A program made the translations under genes and the position numbers. A model generated the notes under the pieces. That model had not been told where the DNA came from. It did no database searches and saw only the letters and a program-made list of their open reading frames with translations. Below, in pieces: positions 7,950 through 18,709 of a stretch of DNA of 64,000 nucleotides (within the stretch, counting starts at the first letter, position 1; every line of letters begins with the position of its first letter). Source of the stretch: Acidisoma sp. PAMC 29798. GTDB lineage: Bacteria; Pseudomonadota; Alphaproteobacteria; Acetobacterales; Acetobacteraceae. The DNA lies in contig NZ_CP126994.1 of assembly GCF_030252425.1 (NCBI RefSeq), positions 1,426,001 through 1,490,000 of the forward strand, given 5' to 3'.

Positions 7950-9056
7950 CTATTCAAATATCCGCATGGCGGCCAGATGGGCGTCCGGCGGCGGCATCGT
8001 CGCCATGCTCGGCGCGTCATCGCTGAGCGGTTGGCGTTCGCGGCCCCGGGCGTCAGTCGGAGTAAAGCCGTGCAACGCCTTGAATTTGCGCGAGAAATGC
8101 GCGCAGTCGGCGAAACCGGCATCGAGGGCGATTTCGGTGATCGAGAGATCCGTATGGTCCAGCAGCCAGCGCGCATAGCGCAGGCGCAGCAGCCGGTAGT
8201 GGGACGCCGGGCGCACGCCCATGACGCTTTGGAACAGTCGTTCGAGCTGGCGCGGCGAAATCGACAGGCGGGAGGCGAGTTCCGCGATCGGCAGCGGGTC
8301 GGCCACATGCTGTTCCATCAGCAGCAGGGCGCGGCGCACGCGCTCATCGCCCACGATCTCGTCATTCGAGGGCGGATGCGGTTGCGCCTCGCTGCCCGAG
8401 CGGGCGCGGTCGAGCAGCAGAACATGGCGGGCCTTCTGGGCGATGGCGCGGCCCAGGTGCCGCTCGATCAGGAAACTCGCGAGGTCGGCGGTGCCGGCGC
8501 CGCCAGAGCAGGTGATGCGGTTGCCGTCCACGAAGAACATGCGATCGGCAATCACGCGCTCATCGGGGAATTCGGCGAGGAAGTCCTGGTAGTGGTACCA
8601 ACTGACGCAGCTTCGCCGGCCTTTCATCAGCCCGGCGCGGCATAGGATGAAGCTGCCGGTGCAAAGGCCCACCAGGGTGACGCCCGCCTTGGCCGCCGCC
8701 GCCAAATAGGCATTGGTCTCGGCGTCCATCTGCGGCCCGGCATGAAGCAGGCCGCCGACCACGACGATGTAATCGAAATCCTTGGGGTCGAGGAAACCGC
8801 TGTCCCGGCCGATGGCCACGCCGCAACTGGCCTGAGCCATGGTCTGGCGGCTCGACATGATCGACCAGCGGCACAGGATGCGGCGGCTGCGATCACCCTC
8901 ATCCGCCGCGAGGCGTAGGAAATCGATGAAGAGGGAAAACGCCGAGAGGGTGAAGTTGTCCGCGAGGATGAAGCCGACCGAGAGTGGGGGGCGCACGCGC
9001 AGCCCCGCCATCTTGCCGTCTTCCGAGATTCGTCCGCGATAAAGATCAGCACCCAT
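7950..9056 (-). CDS. GlxA family AraC-type transcriptional regulator (GbdR/CdhR-like)
   Basis: A 368-residue regulator with an N-terminal DJ-1/class I amidotransferase-like ligand-binding domain (about 20-190, including GLCTGSFILCRAGL) and a C-terminal AraC double helix-turn-helix (about 235-335, LASRLSISPRQLERLFQ and ITEIALDAGFADCAHFSRKF). This layout is that of GbdR and CdhR, which sense dimethylglycine, glycine betaine or carnitine derivatives and activate betaine catabolism in Pseudomonas. Being directly upstream of gbcA on the same strand fits control of this cluster (inference). No binding site was assigned. Confidence 0.87.
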   Translation of the reverse strand: MGADLYRGRISEDGKMAGLRVRPPLSVGFILADNFTLSAFSLFIDFLRLAADEGDRSRRILCRWSIMSSRQTMAQASCGVAIGRDSGFLDPKDFDYIVVVGGLLHAGPQMDAETNAYLAAAAKAGVTLVGLCTGSFILCRAGLMKGRRSCVSWYHYQDFLAEFPDERVIADRMFFVDGNRITCSGGAGTADLASFLIERHLGRAIAQKARHVLLLDRARSGSEAQPHPPSNDEIVGDERVRRALLLMEQHVADPLPIAELASRLSISPRQLERLFQSVMGVRPASHYRLLRLRYARWLLDHTDLSITEIALDAGFADCAHFSRKFKALHGFTPTDARGRERQPLSDDAPSMATMPPPDAHLAAMRIFE

Positions 9057-9096
9057 GATCTTTCTTAGCCGAAGATCACGGGAACGTCATGCAAGC

Positions 9097-9906
9097 TTAA
9101 GAAGCCTCCTCAAGCGTCACGACCTTGAAGGTCTTGAGGATGCTGGGGCCGAAGATGGTCGAGATGGCCACGTCGGATGCGTCGCGGCCAACGGCGATGA
9201 GCACACGACCGATGCGGGGGCGGCCATGCCGGGCGTCGAAGGTGTACCATTCGCCGCCTAGGAAGGCCTGGAACCAGCCGCTGAAATCCATTGGCGCGGT
9301 ATCGGGCGGCACACCGATATCACCTAGGTAGCCCGTGCAATAGCGCGCCGGAATGTTCATGCAACGGCAAAGTGTGAGTGCCAAATGGGCAAAATCACGG
9401 CAGACGCCAACCTGCTCCTGCCAACCTTCATACGCCGTGCGGGTGTTCCGGGCGAAGGGATAGCCGAAGGTGATGTGGTTATGGGTGTAGTCCACGATCG
9501 CCTCGACCTTCGACCAGCCGTCCTGGATATGGCCAAATTGCTGCCAGGCGAAGTCCGACAGCTTTTCCGTTTCGCAATAGCGGCTTCCGAGCAGGAATTG
9601 CAGCGTCTCGGGCGGCAGATCCTCGACTGGGATCTGCTGGGCAGACGGCACATAGGGGTCGAGCACGCCGGGATCGTTGATGACGGCATCGGCGGTGAAG
9701 GTGATGTCCCCGGCCGGTGCCAGCACGCGCGAGCAGAGGTTGCCGAAGACGTCGTAATACAGCGTCACCGGAACATAGGGGTTCGTATAGATCGTGTCCG
9801 GTGAGAGAAGGTCCGCCGTCCGCTCCGGCCGCACATTCAGCATCAGAACCATGGGCGTCGGCTGGGGAACCTGGAAGGTGATTTCGTAGCCGAGCCTGAT
9901 CAGCAT
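9097..9906 (-). CDS. Transglutaminase-like family protein
   Basis: A 269-residue protein of the bacterial transglutaminase-core family: an N-terminal beta region, then the core with the catalytic cysteine in GVCRDFAHLAL and the closing block WYTFDARHGRPRIGR. In transglutaminase cores the block before this, usually FHAWFE-like, supplies the catalytic histidine; here it reads DFSGWFQAF, so a serine occupies that place. It may therefore be inactive as a peptidase or use another histidine such as that in DARHG. The methionine at 9906 (MLIRLGYE) is preferred over a longer 15-residue extension because family members start at this strand. Substrate unknown. Confidence 0.82.
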   Translation of the reverse strand: MLIRLGYEITFQVPQPTPMVLMLNVRPERTADLLSPDTIYTNPYVPVTLYYDVFGNLCSRVLAPAGDITFTADAVINDPGVLDPYVPSAQQIPVEDLPPETLQFLLGSRYCETEKLSDFAWQQFGHIQDGWSKVEAIVDYTHNHITFGYPFARNTRTAYEGWQEQVGVCRDFAHLALTLCRCMNIPARYCTGYLGDIGVPPDTAPMDFSGWFQAFLGGEWYTFDARHGRPRIGRVLIAVGRDASDVAISTIFGPSILKTFKVVTLEEAS

Positions 9907-10040
9907 TCCGCCTATTCTCCGTATGTGGGGCGATGGCTCGCCGCGCTGCAATCGTTCCGCTCTGTAAATCGAGGCTCAGGTCCGGAAGGTCAAGGCAAGG
10001 ACCTATGCAAGAATTGGGGCAACGCCGCGACGGCCGTTGG

Positions 10041-10070
10041 TTGGCGGAAAAGCGGAGCGTCTTCCGCCAA
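10041..10070. repeat. Palindromic repeat family, copy R2 (single arm)
   Basis: TTGGCGGAAAAGCGGAGCG then a TCTTCCGCCAA end. This is one arm of the repeat family and is itself an imperfect palindrome. It lies 6 bases beyond the trpE stop codon (trpE reads on the minus strand), the same stop-linked position as the other copies. Confidence 0.75.
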
Positions 10071-10076
10071 TAGACC

Positions 10077-11591
10077 TCAGGCGCGGCGTTTCGGGGCGGA
10101 GGCGAAGCGCACCGCCTCCTCTGCGGCGCGGAACAGGGCGCGCGCCTTATGGCGGCTTTCCTCATACTCCAACTCCGGCTCGCTGTCCGCGACGACGCCG
10201 CCGCCGGCTTGCACATGCATCACGCCGTTCTTCACCACGGCGGTGCGCAGGCCGATACAGGTGTCCATGGTGCCGTCCGGCGCGAAATAGCCGATGCAAC
10301 CGCCGTAGATCGTGCGGCGCGTCGGCTCCAGCTCTTCGATGATCTGCATGGCGCGTACCTTCGGCGCCCCCGTCAGCGTGCCGGCGGGGAAGCCTGCGAT
10401 GAGGGCATCGAGCGCCGTGAGCCCGGCTCGCAGCTTGCCCTGCACGGTGGAGGAGATGTGCATGACATGGCTGAACCGTTCGATCGCGAAGCTCTCCACG
10501 ACCTTGACCGAGCCCAATTCCGCAACCCGCCCAACATCGTTGCGGCCGAGGTCGAGCAGCATGAGATGCTCGGCGCGCTCCTTCGGGTCGGCGAGCAGCT
10601 CGGCCTCCAGCCGCTTATCTTCGACGGGATCGGCATGGCGCGGCCGGGTGCCGGCGAGGGGACGCAAGGTGACCATCCCGTCCCGCAGCCGGACCAGAAT
10701 CTCAGGACTGCTGCCGACCACGCAGAAGGTTCCGAAGTCGAGAAAGAACAGGAAGGGCGTGGGGTTGATGCGGCGGAGCGCCCGATACAGCGCGAAGGGC
10801 GGTAGCGGGAAGGCCACCGAATAGCGCTGGCTGGGCACCACCTGGAAGGCGTCACCGGCGCTGATATAGGCTTTCATCCGCACCACGATGTCCAAGAAGT
10901 CGTCCTTGGTCATGTTGGATTTGGGCTCGTCCAGCGGCAGCGGCGGGGTGCCGCCTGTGGCCGCAGGCAGTGGCTGCATAAGCGCATCTTCCGCCGCGTT
11001 CAGCCGCTCGCTTGCGAGAGCATAGGCCGCATCAACGGTCAGGCCGGCGCGCGGGTAGATCGGCGCCGCGAGGGTCAGCACGTCCCGCACATTGTCGAAG
11101 ATCGCGAACAGGGTGGGCCTGATCAGAATCGCCTCGGGCACGCCCAGGGCATCGACGTTCTTGTCGGGCAGCCGCTCCATCAGCCGGACCATGTCATAGC
11201 CGAGATAACCGACGATGCCGCCGGCCATGGGCGGCAGGCCGGGCGGCAGATCGAGCCGCGTGCGGGCAAGGAGCGTGCGCAGACTGTCGAGCGGCAGTTC
11301 GGCCTCCGGCGCAAAACCCTCCGGCTGCTCAATGGCGTCCGCGTTGATTTCGGCGCGGCCCGCCTGGCAGCGCCAGATCAGGTCCGGAGCCATGCCGATG
11401 ACCGAGTAGCGGCCACGCGATGCGCCACCCTCGATGCTTTCCAACAGGAAGGAATAGGGCTGGCCGTGGGCGATCTTCAGGAAGGCGCCGACAGGCGTCT
11501 CCAGATCGGCCGGGCTCTCTCGCCAGACCAGCGCGCCGCGTCCTGCCTCGAAGGCTGCGCGAAAGGCGATGCTGGGTTCGTCGGCGATCAT
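10077..11591 (-). CDS. trpE: Anthranilate synthase component I
   Basis: A 504-residue chorismate-utilising enzyme that makes anthranilate from chorismate, the first step of tryptophan synthesis, with a glutamine amidotransferase partner (TrpG, not in this window). The C-terminal chorismate-binding domain has PFLFFLDFG, SPEILVR, RPLAGTRPR, ERAEHLMLLDLGRNDVGRV and GAPKVRAMQIIEELEP, all typical of TrpE. ATG 11591 is chosen because AAGGA lies 9-10 bases upstream; a GTG at 11627, overlapping the stop of the upstream ppiD-like gene by 4 bases, would add 12 residues. The two genes are likely one operon. Confidence 0.92.
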   Translation of the reverse strand: MIADEPSIAFRAAFEAGRGALVWRESPADLETPVGAFLKIAHGQPYSFLLESIEGGASRGRYSVIGMAPDLIWRCQAGRAEINADAIEQPEGFAPEAELPLDSLRTLLARTRLDLPPGLPPMAGGIVGYLGYDMVRLMERLPDKNVDALGVPEAILIRPTLFAIFDNVRDVLTLAAPIYPRAGLTVDAAYALASERLNAAEDALMQPLPAATGGTPPLPLDEPKSNMTKDDFLDIVVRMKAYISAGDAFQVVPSQRYSVAFPLPPFALYRALRRINPTPFLFFLDFGTFCVVGSSPEILVRLRDGMVTLRPLAGTRPRHADPVEDKRLEAELLADPKERAEHLMLLDLGRNDVGRVAELGSVKVVESFAIERFSHVMHISSTVQGKLRAGLTALDALIAGFPAGTLTGAPKVRAMQIIEELEPTRRTIYGGCIGYFAPDGTMDTCIGLRTAVVKNGVMHVQAGGGVVADSEPELEYEESRHKARALFRAAEEAVRFASAPKRRA

Positions 11592-11623
11592 GGTGGCAGG
11601 TTCCTTGGTAAGGGTCGCAGCCG

Positions 11624-13522
11624 TCACGGCTGGGCGATCTGCTGAATGACGGTCTGGTTGATGCGGGGATTGGCGCGCGCCGTGACGGCACCGGCGAAGA
11701 TCGCCTGCATGTCATTGGCGAGGCTGGTGCCGAGGGAGGTGCGCAACTGTTCATATCCGACAGGGTCTGTGCTCTCACTGGGTGCCACGATCTGGGCAAG
11801 CTGAGCCACCACAAATCCGTCCGGCGTTTGGACCATGGTGCTTTCGCCGACGTGGAGGCTGAACAGCGGGGCGACCAGGTTCTGCGGCACGCCGGCGGGG
11901 GGCGCCCCCTGGCGGCCAATCGGCGGGGAGGTGGCGACCATCAGGTTGAGCGCGGAGGCGACGCCGTCCAGCGTCCGACCCGCTTGCATGCCGGCCAGCA
12001 TATTGGCCGCCGCCATCTCCTGCGTGCGGCGGATCTGGTCCTGCGTCCAGGACGCGAGGACCTGGGCCTGCACATCGGCATAGGCCTTTTGGGTGGCGAA
12101 ATTGATGCCGTCCACCGTCAGCGCGAAGTAGCTGTGGTCGGGGCCGTTGATCAACGACGCGGGCTCACCCACGCGCTGCTTGAAGGCCTGGGCGACGATG
12201 GCGGTGCGCAGGGCGGCGGACCCGGGAATGGGGGCTGGCTGGCCATTCTCGGCCAAGCCATTGGAATCGACCGAACCCTGAAGCGCGGCGAGGCCGAGAT
12301 CACCGGGCAATTGCTCCAGCGGCGTGTGGCCGGCCAGGGCGTCCTGCAAAGGATTGACCCGCTGATCGGCGAGCGCTGCCGCCCGCTGCCGAGCGATCTG
12401 CGCCCGCAGTGCCGGCGCCGCACTGGCGTAGCTCGGGGCGTTGCTGGTCTTGATGCCGGTGACGTTCAGCACCGCGAAGCCGGTGCCATTCTTGATCGGG
12501 CCGGTGATGGTATTGGCGGGTGCCTTGAAGGCGGCCTCGGCGAGTTCCGGGCTCGGCATCTGTGCCGCCGTCGTATCCGGCAGCAGGATGGCATTGGCGC
12601 CGGCTGCGGTCGCGGCCTTTTGCATCGCCGCCCAGTCGGCGCCCGACGACCACTGCTTGGCCAAGGTCTGCGCGGCCGCCTGGTCCTGGGTCACGATCAC
12701 CTGGATGGTGCGCGTCTCGGCCGCGGCCGGCGTCGCCGCGACCATGTGGTCATAGGCGCGCTTCACATCGGCATCGGGCACGGTGATGCCACGTGCCAGC
12801 ACATCGGGGCTGAGGATCACCATCGTCAGGCGGCGATATTCCGGGGCGCTGAATTCCTGCGGGTGGTTCTTGTACCAGCGCTGAAGCACGGCATCATCAG
12901 GCTTCGCGGGCGCCGGCACGGCGGCGAAGGGCAATTGCACCAGTTTCGCGATGCGCGTCTCGTTCTGGAAGGCATAGACGGTGCGCACCATGATCGCCGG
13001 CGCGGTGACGGCAGCGCGCACGGTGTCGAGCAACTGGTTGCGGGTGATCTGCGCCTGCATGAGGCGCAGGAATTCGGTCTCGCTCAGCCCGTTTTGCTGC
13101 AACAGCTGATCGAACTGCGCCCGGCTGAACTGGTGGCCGGCATCCTGGAAGACATCCATGGCGAAGACCTGCCGCCGCACATCTGCATCCGGCGCGGCGA
13201 GACCCAGCCGGCCGGTCATCTGGTCGATCGCCGCCTGCGCCACGAGCCGCGCGGTCGCCTGCTCGGCGATCATCATCCGCGTGGCGGGGCTGACCTGGTC
13301 CGCGCCACCCATCATCTGCGCGGTCTGCTGCATTTGCTGGCGATAAAGGTTGGTCACCTCCTGCGGGCTGATCCGCGCGCTGCCGACTCGGGCGGCCGAG
13401 CCGTCATTGCCGAGGTTGCGGACCACATCGCCCACGCCCCAGGTCGCGAAAGCTGCGACCAGCACGAAGAAAAAGATGCGGACAGGCCAGGTATTGAGCG
13501 AGCGGCGGAAGAGAGCGAGCAT
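11624..13522 (-). CDS. PpiD-type peptidyl-prolyl isomerase/foldase
   Basis: A 632-residue membrane-anchored periplasmic protein. One N-terminal transmembrane helix (about residues 14-33, [19 protein letters not shown]) is followed by a SurA/PpiD N-terminal chaperone region ([16 protein letters not shown], a helical pair to about residue 200). A parvulin-like region (about 235-355) follows and then a long C-terminal tail. PpiD-type proteins help newly exported proteins fold at the exit of the Sec translocon. The parvulin part looks degenerate, as in E. coli PpiD. The gene is divergent from tpiA, with 126 bases between, and overlaps or abuts trpE downstream. Confidence 0.82.
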   Translation of the reverse strand: MLALFRRSLNTWPVRIFFFVLVAAFATWGVGDVVRNLGNDGSAARVGSARISPQEVTNLYRQQMQQTAQMMGGADQVSPATRMMIAEQATARLVAQAAIDQMTGRLGLAAPDADVRRQVFAMDVFQDAGHQFSRAQFDQLLQQNGLSETEFLRLMQAQITRNQLLDTVRAAVTAPAIMVRTVYAFQNETRIAKLVQLPFAAVPAPAKPDDAVLQRWYKNHPQEFSAPEYRRLTMVILSPDVLARGITVPDADVKRAYDHMVAATPAAAETRTIQVIVTQDQAAAQTLAKQWSSGADWAAMQKAATAAGANAILLPDTTAAQMPSPELAEAAFKAPANTITGPIKNGTGFAVLNVTGIKTSNAPSYASAAPALRAQIARQRAAALADQRVNPLQDALAGHTPLEQLPGDLGLAALQGSVDSNGLAENGQPAPIPGSAALRTAIVAQAFKQRVGEPASLINGPDHSYFALTVDGINFATQKAYADVQAQVLASWTQDQIRRTQEMAAANMLAGMQAGRTLDGVASALNLMVATSPPIGRQGAPPAGVPQNLVAPLFSLHVGESTMVQTPDGFVVAQLAQIVAPSESTDPVGYEQLRTSLGTSLANDMQAIFAGAVTARANPRINQTVIQQIAQP

Positions 13523-13648
13523 CGGTATCGGAAACCTGATCGAATGATGGGGCGCACCATAGGCAGACCTCCGGCGGTTTGCCAGTTCCCGCCCGACCGA
13601 TTAATGGCCCTCGAAAGAGCGCGACCACGCAGAGGGCGAGAGAACGGA

Positions 13649-14374
13649 ATGCGACCATTGATCGCCGGCAACTGGAAAATGAACGGGCTGACGGCGTCCT
13701 CCGCAGCACTTGCCCATGCCTTGCGGCAGGGGATCGGCGATCTGGCGCCGGAGATGCTGGTCTGCCCGCCTGCCACGCAGATCGCGGCCGTCGCGACGAT
13801 TCTGGACGGTAGCGGCATCCGTGTCGGCGGCCAGGATTGCCACGCCCAAACCCAAGGTGCGCATACCGGCGAAATCTCGGCGGCGATGCTGATGGACGTC
13901 GGTGCCAGCTACGTCATCCTGGGGCATTCCGAGCGCCGCGCGGATCAGGGCGAGACCGATGCGCTCGTCCGCGCGAAGACCGAGGCGGCGGTGGCCGCCG
14001 GCCTCATTCCCATTGTGTGTGTGGGGGAGACGGAGGCCCAGCGACTGGCCGGCGACCATGAAGCGGTCGTGGGCGCGCAGATCGCGGGCAGTCTGCCGCC
14101 GGATTTCGCGGGCGTCATCGCCTATGAGCCGATCTGGGCGATTGGCACCGGGCGGGTGCCGACCATCGGCGATATCGCCAGCATGCACGCCTTCATCCGC
14201 GCCCAATTGGTCAGCTTGCACCCCAATGGTGGGGGTCTGCGTATCCTCTATGGCGGCTCCGTCAAGCCGGGCAACGCGGCAGAAATCCTGGCGGTGCCGG
14301 ATGTCGGCGGGGCGCTGGTCGGCGGCGCCAGCCTGGTCGTCGATGATTTCCTGGCCATCGCCCGCGCGGCGTAA
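13649..14374 (+). CDS. tpiA: Triosephosphate isomerase
   Basis: A 241-residue TIM barrel that interconverts dihydroxyacetone phosphate and glyceraldehyde 3-phosphate. The catalytic residues are Lys10 (GNWKMN), His93 (LGHSERR) and Glu160 ([10 protein letters not shown]); the phosphate-binding loop YGGSV and GGALVGGAS follow. The frame is open far upstream, but that part is antisense to the ppiD-like gene, so ATG 13649 ([10 protein letters not shown]) is the start. In many alphaproteobacteria tpiA is followed by secG; here secG lies 8 kb away. Confidence 0.95.
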   Translation: MRPLIAGNWKMNGLTASSAALAHALRQGIGDLAPEMLVCPPATQIAAVATILDGSGIRVGGQDCHAQTQGAHTGEISAAMLMDVGASYVILGHSERRADQGETDALVRAKTEAAVAAGLIPIVCVGETEAQRLAGDHEAVVGAQIAGSLPPDFAGVIAYEPIWAIGTGRVPTIGDIASMHAFIRAQLVSLHPNGGGLRILYGGSVKPGNAAEILAVPDVGGALVGGASLVVDDFLAIARAA

Positions 14375-14446
14375 TGGCGGAATCGGCTGCGCTTTTCCGC
14401 CCACCATCGTGGCATCGTAGGGTGGAAAAGCGCAGCGCATTCCACC
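14375..14446. repeat. Palindromic repeat family, copy R3 (two arms)
   Basis: Arm 1 begins directly after the tpiA stop codon (TGGCGGAATCGGCTGCGC, then TTTTCCGCC). Arm 2 (14416-14446) reads CGTAGGGTGGAAAAGCGC and ends in ATTCCACC. The arms pair to make a long hairpin, likely ending the tpiA transcript. The remaining bases before purC hold no gene. Confidence 0.85.
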
Positions 14447-14559
14447 GATTAGCGGGGCAGATCCTGGGGCCGTGCGCTGTTCGTTCCCCGCCGCCACTGC
14501 TATAGCCCAGCCCATCATCGCCCGGATCATGACCGGGCAAGATACCAAGGATTGCACCC

Positions 14560-15324
14560 ATGGCTCGTCGTCGTCAGCTCTATGAGGGTAAGGCGAAGAT
14601 CCTGTTCGAAGGTCCGGAACCCGGCACCCTCGTGCAATACTTCAAGGATGACGCCACCGCCTTCAACGCCCAGAAAAAAGGCGTCATCACCGGCAAGGGC
14701 GTGCTGAACAACCGCATCAGCGAATTCCTCATGCTGCGCCTGGGCGAAATCGGCGTGCCGACGCATTTCGTGCGCCGCCTGAACATGCGCGAGCAGCTTA
14801 TCCGTGAGGTCGAGATCATTCCGCTGGAGGTCGTGGTTCGCAATGTGGCGGCCGGCAGCCTATCGACCCGCCTCGGCATCCCCGAGGGCACGCGCCTGCC
14901 GCGCTCCATCATCGAATACTATTATAAGAACGACGGCTTGAACGACCCGATGGTCGCCGAGGAGCATATCACCGCCTTCGGCTGGGCCGCCCCGCCGGAC
15001 ATGGACGACATCGTGTCCCTCACGCTGCGGATCAACGATTTCCTCACCGGCCTGTTCCTGGGCGTCGGCATCACCCTGGTCGACTTCAAGGTCGAGTTCG
15101 GCCGGCTGTGGGAGAATGAGGAGATGCGCATCGTCCTCGCTGATGAGATCAGCCCGGACAATTGCCGCCTCTGGGACACCAAGACCAACGAGAAGATGGA
15201 CAAGGATCGCTTCCGCCGCGACCTCGGCAAGGTCGAGGAAGCCTATCAGGAAGTGGCCAAGCGTTTGGGCATCCTGCCGGAAGCGGGCATGCGCGACATG
15301 AAGGGCCCGGAGATTATGCAGTGA
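14560..15324 (+). CDS. purC: SAICAR synthetase
   Basis: A 254-residue phosphoribosylaminoimidazole-succinocarboxamide synthase. It joins aspartate to CAIR using ATP in de novo purine synthesis. Signatures are [40 protein letters not shown] and [11 protein letters not shown], followed by [14 protein letters not shown]. Length is normal for the bacterial enzyme. It is the first gene of purC-purS-purQ-purL; its stop overlaps the purS GTG by 4 bases. Confidence 0.96.
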   Translation: MARRRQLYEGKAKILFEGPEPGTLVQYFKDDATAFNAQKKGVITGKGVLNNRISEFLMLRLGEIGVPTHFVRRLNMREQLIREVEIIPLEVVVRNVAAGSLSTRLGIPEGTRLPRSIIEYYYKNDGLNDPMVAEEHITAFGWAAPPDMDDIVSLTLRINDFLTGLFLGVGITLVDFKVEFGRLWENEEMRIVLADEISPDNCRLWDTKTNEKMDKDRFRRDLGKVEEAYQEVAKRLGILPEAGMRDMKGPEIMQ

Positions 15325-15560
15325 AGGCGATCGTCACCGTCATGCTGAAGCCCGGCGTGCTCGACCCCCAGGGCCGCGCCATCGGCCATGCCCTGGAAGG
15401 CCTCGGCTTCGCGGGTGTGGGTGAGGTGCGGGCCGGCAAGATCATCGAACTCGACCTGGCCGAGACCGATGCCGTCGCCGCCAAGACCGCCGCCGAGGAC
15501 ATGGCCCGCCGCTTGCTGGCCAATACCGTCATCGAAAGCTTCAAGGTCGAGGTCGTCTGA
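15321..15560 (+). CDS. purS: Phosphoribosylformylglycinamidine synthase subunit PurS
   Basis: A 79-residue subunit ([20 protein letters not shown] ..., ending IESFKVEVV) that bridges PurQ and PurL and helps carry ammonia between them. The start is GTG 15321, inside the overlap GTGA with the purC stop. Separate PurS, PurQ and small PurL are the arrangement of alphaproteobacteria and Gram-positives, in contrast to the single large PurL of enterobacteria. Confidence 0.93.
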   Translation: MKAIVTVMLKPGVLDPQGRAIGHALEGLGFAGVGEVRAGKIIELDLAETDAVAAKTAAEDMARRLLANTVIESFKVEVV

Positions 15561-15561
15561 G

Positions 15562-16263
15562 ATGAGTTTGCGGGCCGGCATCGTCGTTTTCCCAGGCACC
15601 AACCGGGAGCGCGACATGGCGATCGCGCTCTCCCATGCGACCGGCGGCGTGGCGCCGGTGATGATCTGGCACAAGGATGTGTCGCTGCCGCCGCTCGACC
15701 TGATTGTGCTGCCCGGCGGCTTCAGCCATGGCGATTATCTGCGCTGCGGCGCCATGGCGGCGCAGTCCCCGGTGATGCGCGCCGTTGCCGAATTCGCAGC
15801 CTCCGGCGGTTTCGTGCTCGGCGTCTGCAACGGCTTCCAGGTTCTGACCGAAGCCGGCCTTCTGCCCGGCGCGCTGCTGCGCAATGCGGGTTTGCGCTTC
15901 CTGGCGCAGGATCATCATCTGACCGTGGAACGCAACGACACCGCCTATACCAGCGACTACGAGGCCGGCCGCATTCTCAGCGCCACCCTCGCGCATGGTG
16001 ACGGCAATTACTTCGCCGATGAGGAGACGCTCGATCGACTGGAAGGCGAGGGGCTGGTCGCCTTCCGTTATTGCGGGCCGGACGGTGAAGTGTGCGACGC
16101 CTATAACCCCAATGGCAGCCAGCGTTCCATCGCCGGCATCTATTCCGAGAACGGCCGTGTTCTCGGCCTGATGCCCCACCTGGAGGATCACGTCGATCCG
16201 CTGATGGGCGATGTCGATGGCCGACCAATGTTCGATGCCCTGGTGCAGAGGCTATCCGCATGA
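15562..16263 (+). CDS. purQ: Phosphoribosylformylglycinamidine synthase, glutaminase subunit PurQ
   Basis: A 233-residue class I glutamine amidotransferase that feeds ammonia to PurL. The nucleophile cysteine lies in [12 protein letters not shown] and the His/Glu pair in [10 protein letters not shown] near the C terminus. ATG 15562 is one base after the purS stop; the frame is open farther upstream but that region belongs to purS. Its stop overlaps the purL start by 4 bases. Confidence 0.95.
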   Translation: MSLRAGIVVFPGTNRERDMAIALSHATGGVAPVMIWHKDVSLPPLDLIVLPGGFSHGDYLRCGAMAAQSPVMRAVAEFAASGGFVLGVCNGFQVLTEAGLLPGALLRNAGLRFLAQDHHLTVERNDTAYTSDYEAGRILSATLAHGDGNYFADEETLDRLEGEGLVAFRYCGPDGEVCDAYNPNGSQRSIAGIYSENGRVLGLMPHLEDHVDPLMGDVDGRPMFDALVQRLSA

Positions 16264-18449
16264 GCGCGCGCATCGTCGACGAAAAGCTCGCCCGCGAATT
16301 CGGCCTCAATGCCGAGGAATATGCGCGCGTCCTGACCATCATGGACCGCACGCCCAGCCTGACCGAGCTTGGCATCTTCAGCGTCATGTGGTCGGAGCAC
16401 TGCTCCTACAAATCTTCCCGCGTCTGGCTCAAGGAACTACCGACCAAGGCCGATTGGGTCGTGCATGGTCCCGGTGAGAATGCCGGTGTGGTCGATATCG
16501 GGGAGGGGCTGACCGCCATCTTCAAGATGGAGAGCCACAACCACCCGAGCTTCATAGAACCCTATCAGGGTGCGGCGACCGGTGTCGGCGGCATCCTGCG
16601 GGATGTCTTCACCATGGGCGCGCGCCCCATCGCCAACCTCAATGCGCTCCGCTTCGGGCGGCCCGAGAATCCCCGCACCAAGCGCGTCGTCGATGGCGTC
16701 GTGCGCGGCATCGGCGGGTATGGCAATTGCGTCGGCGTGCCGACCGTGGGCGGGGAGGTGAACTTCCACGCCGCCTATGACGGCAATCCGCTGGTCAATG
16801 CCATGACCGTGGGCATCGCCCCGCGCGACCGCATCTTTCTCTCGGCCGCCGCCGGCATCGGCAATCAGGTCGTCTACGTGGGATCCAAGACCGGGAGGGA
16901 CGGCATTCATGGCGCGACCATGGCCTCGGCCGAGTTCGATGCGAATTCCGAGGATAAGCGCCCGACCGTGCAGGTCGGCGACCCCTTCACGGAAAAGCTG
17001 CTCATCGAGGCCTGCCTGGAGCTGATGGGCACGGACGCCATCGTCGCCATTCAGGACATGGGCGCGGCCGGGCTGACCAGCTCGGCGGTCGAGATGGCCG
17101 GCAAGGGCAATGTCGGCATCGAGCTCGACCTCGACCAGGTGCCGCAGCGCGAGACAGGCATGAGCGCCTATGAGATGATGCTGTCCGAAAGCCAGGAGCG
17201 CATGCTGATCGTGCTGCGCCCCGGCGCGCAGGAGATGGCGCAGGCGATCTTCGACAAATGGGACCTGGACTTCGCGGTCATCGGTCACATCACCGACACC
17301 GGCCGCATCGTCGTGCGCCACAAGGGTGTGCTCGAAGCGGATATCGCTCTTGGGCCGCTGGCCGATGAGGCGCCGCTGTATCGCCGGCCTATCGTCTGGC
17401 CGGAACCCCCGGTGGTGCTGGATCATCCGGCGATTTCTAGCCACGTGACGCTGGACGCGGCGCTGCTGACTCTGATCGCCTGTCCGGATCTGTGTTCCCG
17501 CGCCTGGATTTGGAATCAGTATGACAGCGCCGTCGGCGGCCAGACCGTCAAGCGCCCCGGCGCCTCGGATGCCGCCATCGTCAAGATCGACGGCTCGCAG
17601 CGGGCCCTGGCGCTGACCACGGATTGCACGCCGCGCTATTGCCAGGCCGATCCCAAGATGGGCGGCATGCAAGCGGTGGCGGAAGCCTGGCGCAACATTA
17701 CCGCAACGGGCGCGCGTCCGCTCGCCATCACCGACAACATGAACTTCGGCAATCCCGAAAAGCCCGAAATCATGGGCCAGTTCGCCGCTGCCATCCAAGG
17801 CATGGCGGCGGCTTGCATCGCGCTGGACTTCCCGGTCGTGTCCGGAAATGTGAGCCTTTACAATGAGACGGAGGGCACCGGCATCCTGCCGACGCCGGCC
17901 ATCGGCGGCTTGGGCGTGATCGAGGATGCGGCCATGGCGCGCGGCATCGCGATTTGTGCGGGCCTCGATCTAGTCGTGATCGGGGAGACGGCGGGCTGGC
18001 TCGGCCAATCCTTGTGGCTGCGCGAAATCGCGGGCCGGGAGGAGGGCGCGCCGCCGCCCGTCAATCTCGTCGCTGAGCGGCGCAACGGGGATTTCGTTCG
18101 CCATCAGATCGCGGCCGGCGGCATCCATGCCTGTCATGACGTCTCGGATGGCGGGCTGCTCATTGCCTTGGCCGAGATGGCGCTGGCCGGCGACACCGGC
18201 TTCGCCCTCGAAGACGCGCCCGAAGGCGCCTCGCCCGCTGCCTATTGGTTCGGCGAAGACCAGTCCCGCTACGTTTTGGCGGCCGAAGATGGCACGGGCA
18301 TCCTGGCCGCCGCGCGCGCGGCCAATATTCCGGCGGCTTTGCTGGGCCGCACCGGCGGGAATGAATTGACATTACCCGGGGGGCTTTCGATATCCTTGGG
18401 CGCAGTGCGGGATGCGCATGTGCGCTTCTTCGCGGAGTGGATGGCCTGA
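16260..18449 (+). CDS. purL: Phosphoribosylformylglycinamidine synthase subunit PurL (small form)
   Basis: A 729-residue AIR-synthase-family enzyme that converts FGAR to FGAM with ATP and ammonia. Two AIRS-type halves are visible. Markers are [54 protein letters not shown] written in parts as VRGIGGYGN and VPTVGGEV, and the second half with [13 protein letters not shown]. Length is typical of the PurSQL form. It is tightly coupled to purQ and is followed 16 bases later by bolA. Confidence 0.96.
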   Translation: MSARIVDEKLAREFGLNAEEYARVLTIMDRTPSLTELGIFSVMWSEHCSYKSSRVWLKELPTKADWVVHGPGENAGVVDIGEGLTAIFKMESHNHPSFIEPYQGAATGVGGILRDVFTMGARPIANLNALRFGRPENPRTKRVVDGVVRGIGGYGNCVGVPTVGGEVNFHAAYDGNPLVNAMTVGIAPRDRIFLSAAAGIGNQVVYVGSKTGRDGIHGATMASAEFDANSEDKRPTVQVGDPFTEKLLIEACLELMGTDAIVAIQDMGAAGLTSSAVEMAGKGNVGIELDLDQVPQRETGMSAYEMMLSESQERMLIVLRPGAQEMAQAIFDKWDLDFAVIGHITDTGRIVVRHKGVLEADIALGPLADEAPLYRRPIVWPEPPVVLDHPAISSHVTLDAALLTLIACPDLCSRAWIWNQYDSAVGGQTVKRPGASDAAIVKIDGSQRALALTTDCTPRYCQADPKMGGMQAVAEAWRNITATGARPLAITDNMNFGNPEKPEIMGQFAAAIQGMAAACIALDFPVVSGNVSLYNETEGTGILPTPAIGGLGVIEDAAMARGIAICAGLDLVVIGETAGWLGQSLWLREIAGREEGAPPPVNLVAERRNGDFVRHQIAAGGIHACHDVSDGGLLIALAEMALAGDTGFALEDAPEGASPAAYWFGEDQSRYVLAAEDGTGILAAARAANIPAALLGRTGGNELTLPGGLSISLGAVRDAHVRFFAEWMA

Positions 18450-18465
18450 CGGCCGGGAGAGACCC

Positions 18466-18699
18466 ATGGCGATGTCAGCCGGCGCGATCGAGAACCTGAT
18501 CAAGACCGCCATTCCCGATGCGCGGGTGACGGTCGAGGATTTGGCGGGTGATGGTGACCATTACGCTGCTACAGTGGTGAGTGAGCAATTCCGCGGCATG
18601 TCGCGGCTGAAACAACATCAGATGATCTACGCGGCGCTTCAGGGGCGCATGGGCGGGGAGCTTCACGCCCTCGCCCTGCAAACCTCAGCGCCCGAATAA
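18466..18699 (+). CDS. BolA family protein
   Basis: A 77-residue BolA-like protein with the class II KH-like fold: IENLIKTAIPDARVTVEDL, DHYAATVVSEQFRGMSRLKQH, and the helix MIYAALQGRMGGELHALAL. In alphaproteobacteria and mitochondria, this small BolA type pairs with a CGFS glutaredoxin to hold a 2Fe-2S cluster used in iron sensing or cluster delivery. The gene encoding that glutaredoxin is 10 bases downstream. GGGAGA precedes the ATG. Confidence 0.9.
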   Translation: MAMSAGAIENLIKTAIPDARVTVEDLAGDGDHYAATVVSEQFRGMSRLKQHQMIYAALQGRMGGELHALALQTSAPE

Positions 18700-18709
18700 G
18701 GAGAGTTCC

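Noticed and set aside
7835-8308. N-terminal extension of gbcA
   Set aside because: Overlaps the GlxA-type regulator in another frame; the extension is Arg/Ser-rich noise and the Rieske protein begins at 7834.
11828-13648. Long open frame continuous with tpiA upstream
   Set aside because: It is antisense to the ppiD-like gene; the real TIM sequence begins at [10 protein letters not shown] at 13649 and nothing upstream resembles a protein family.
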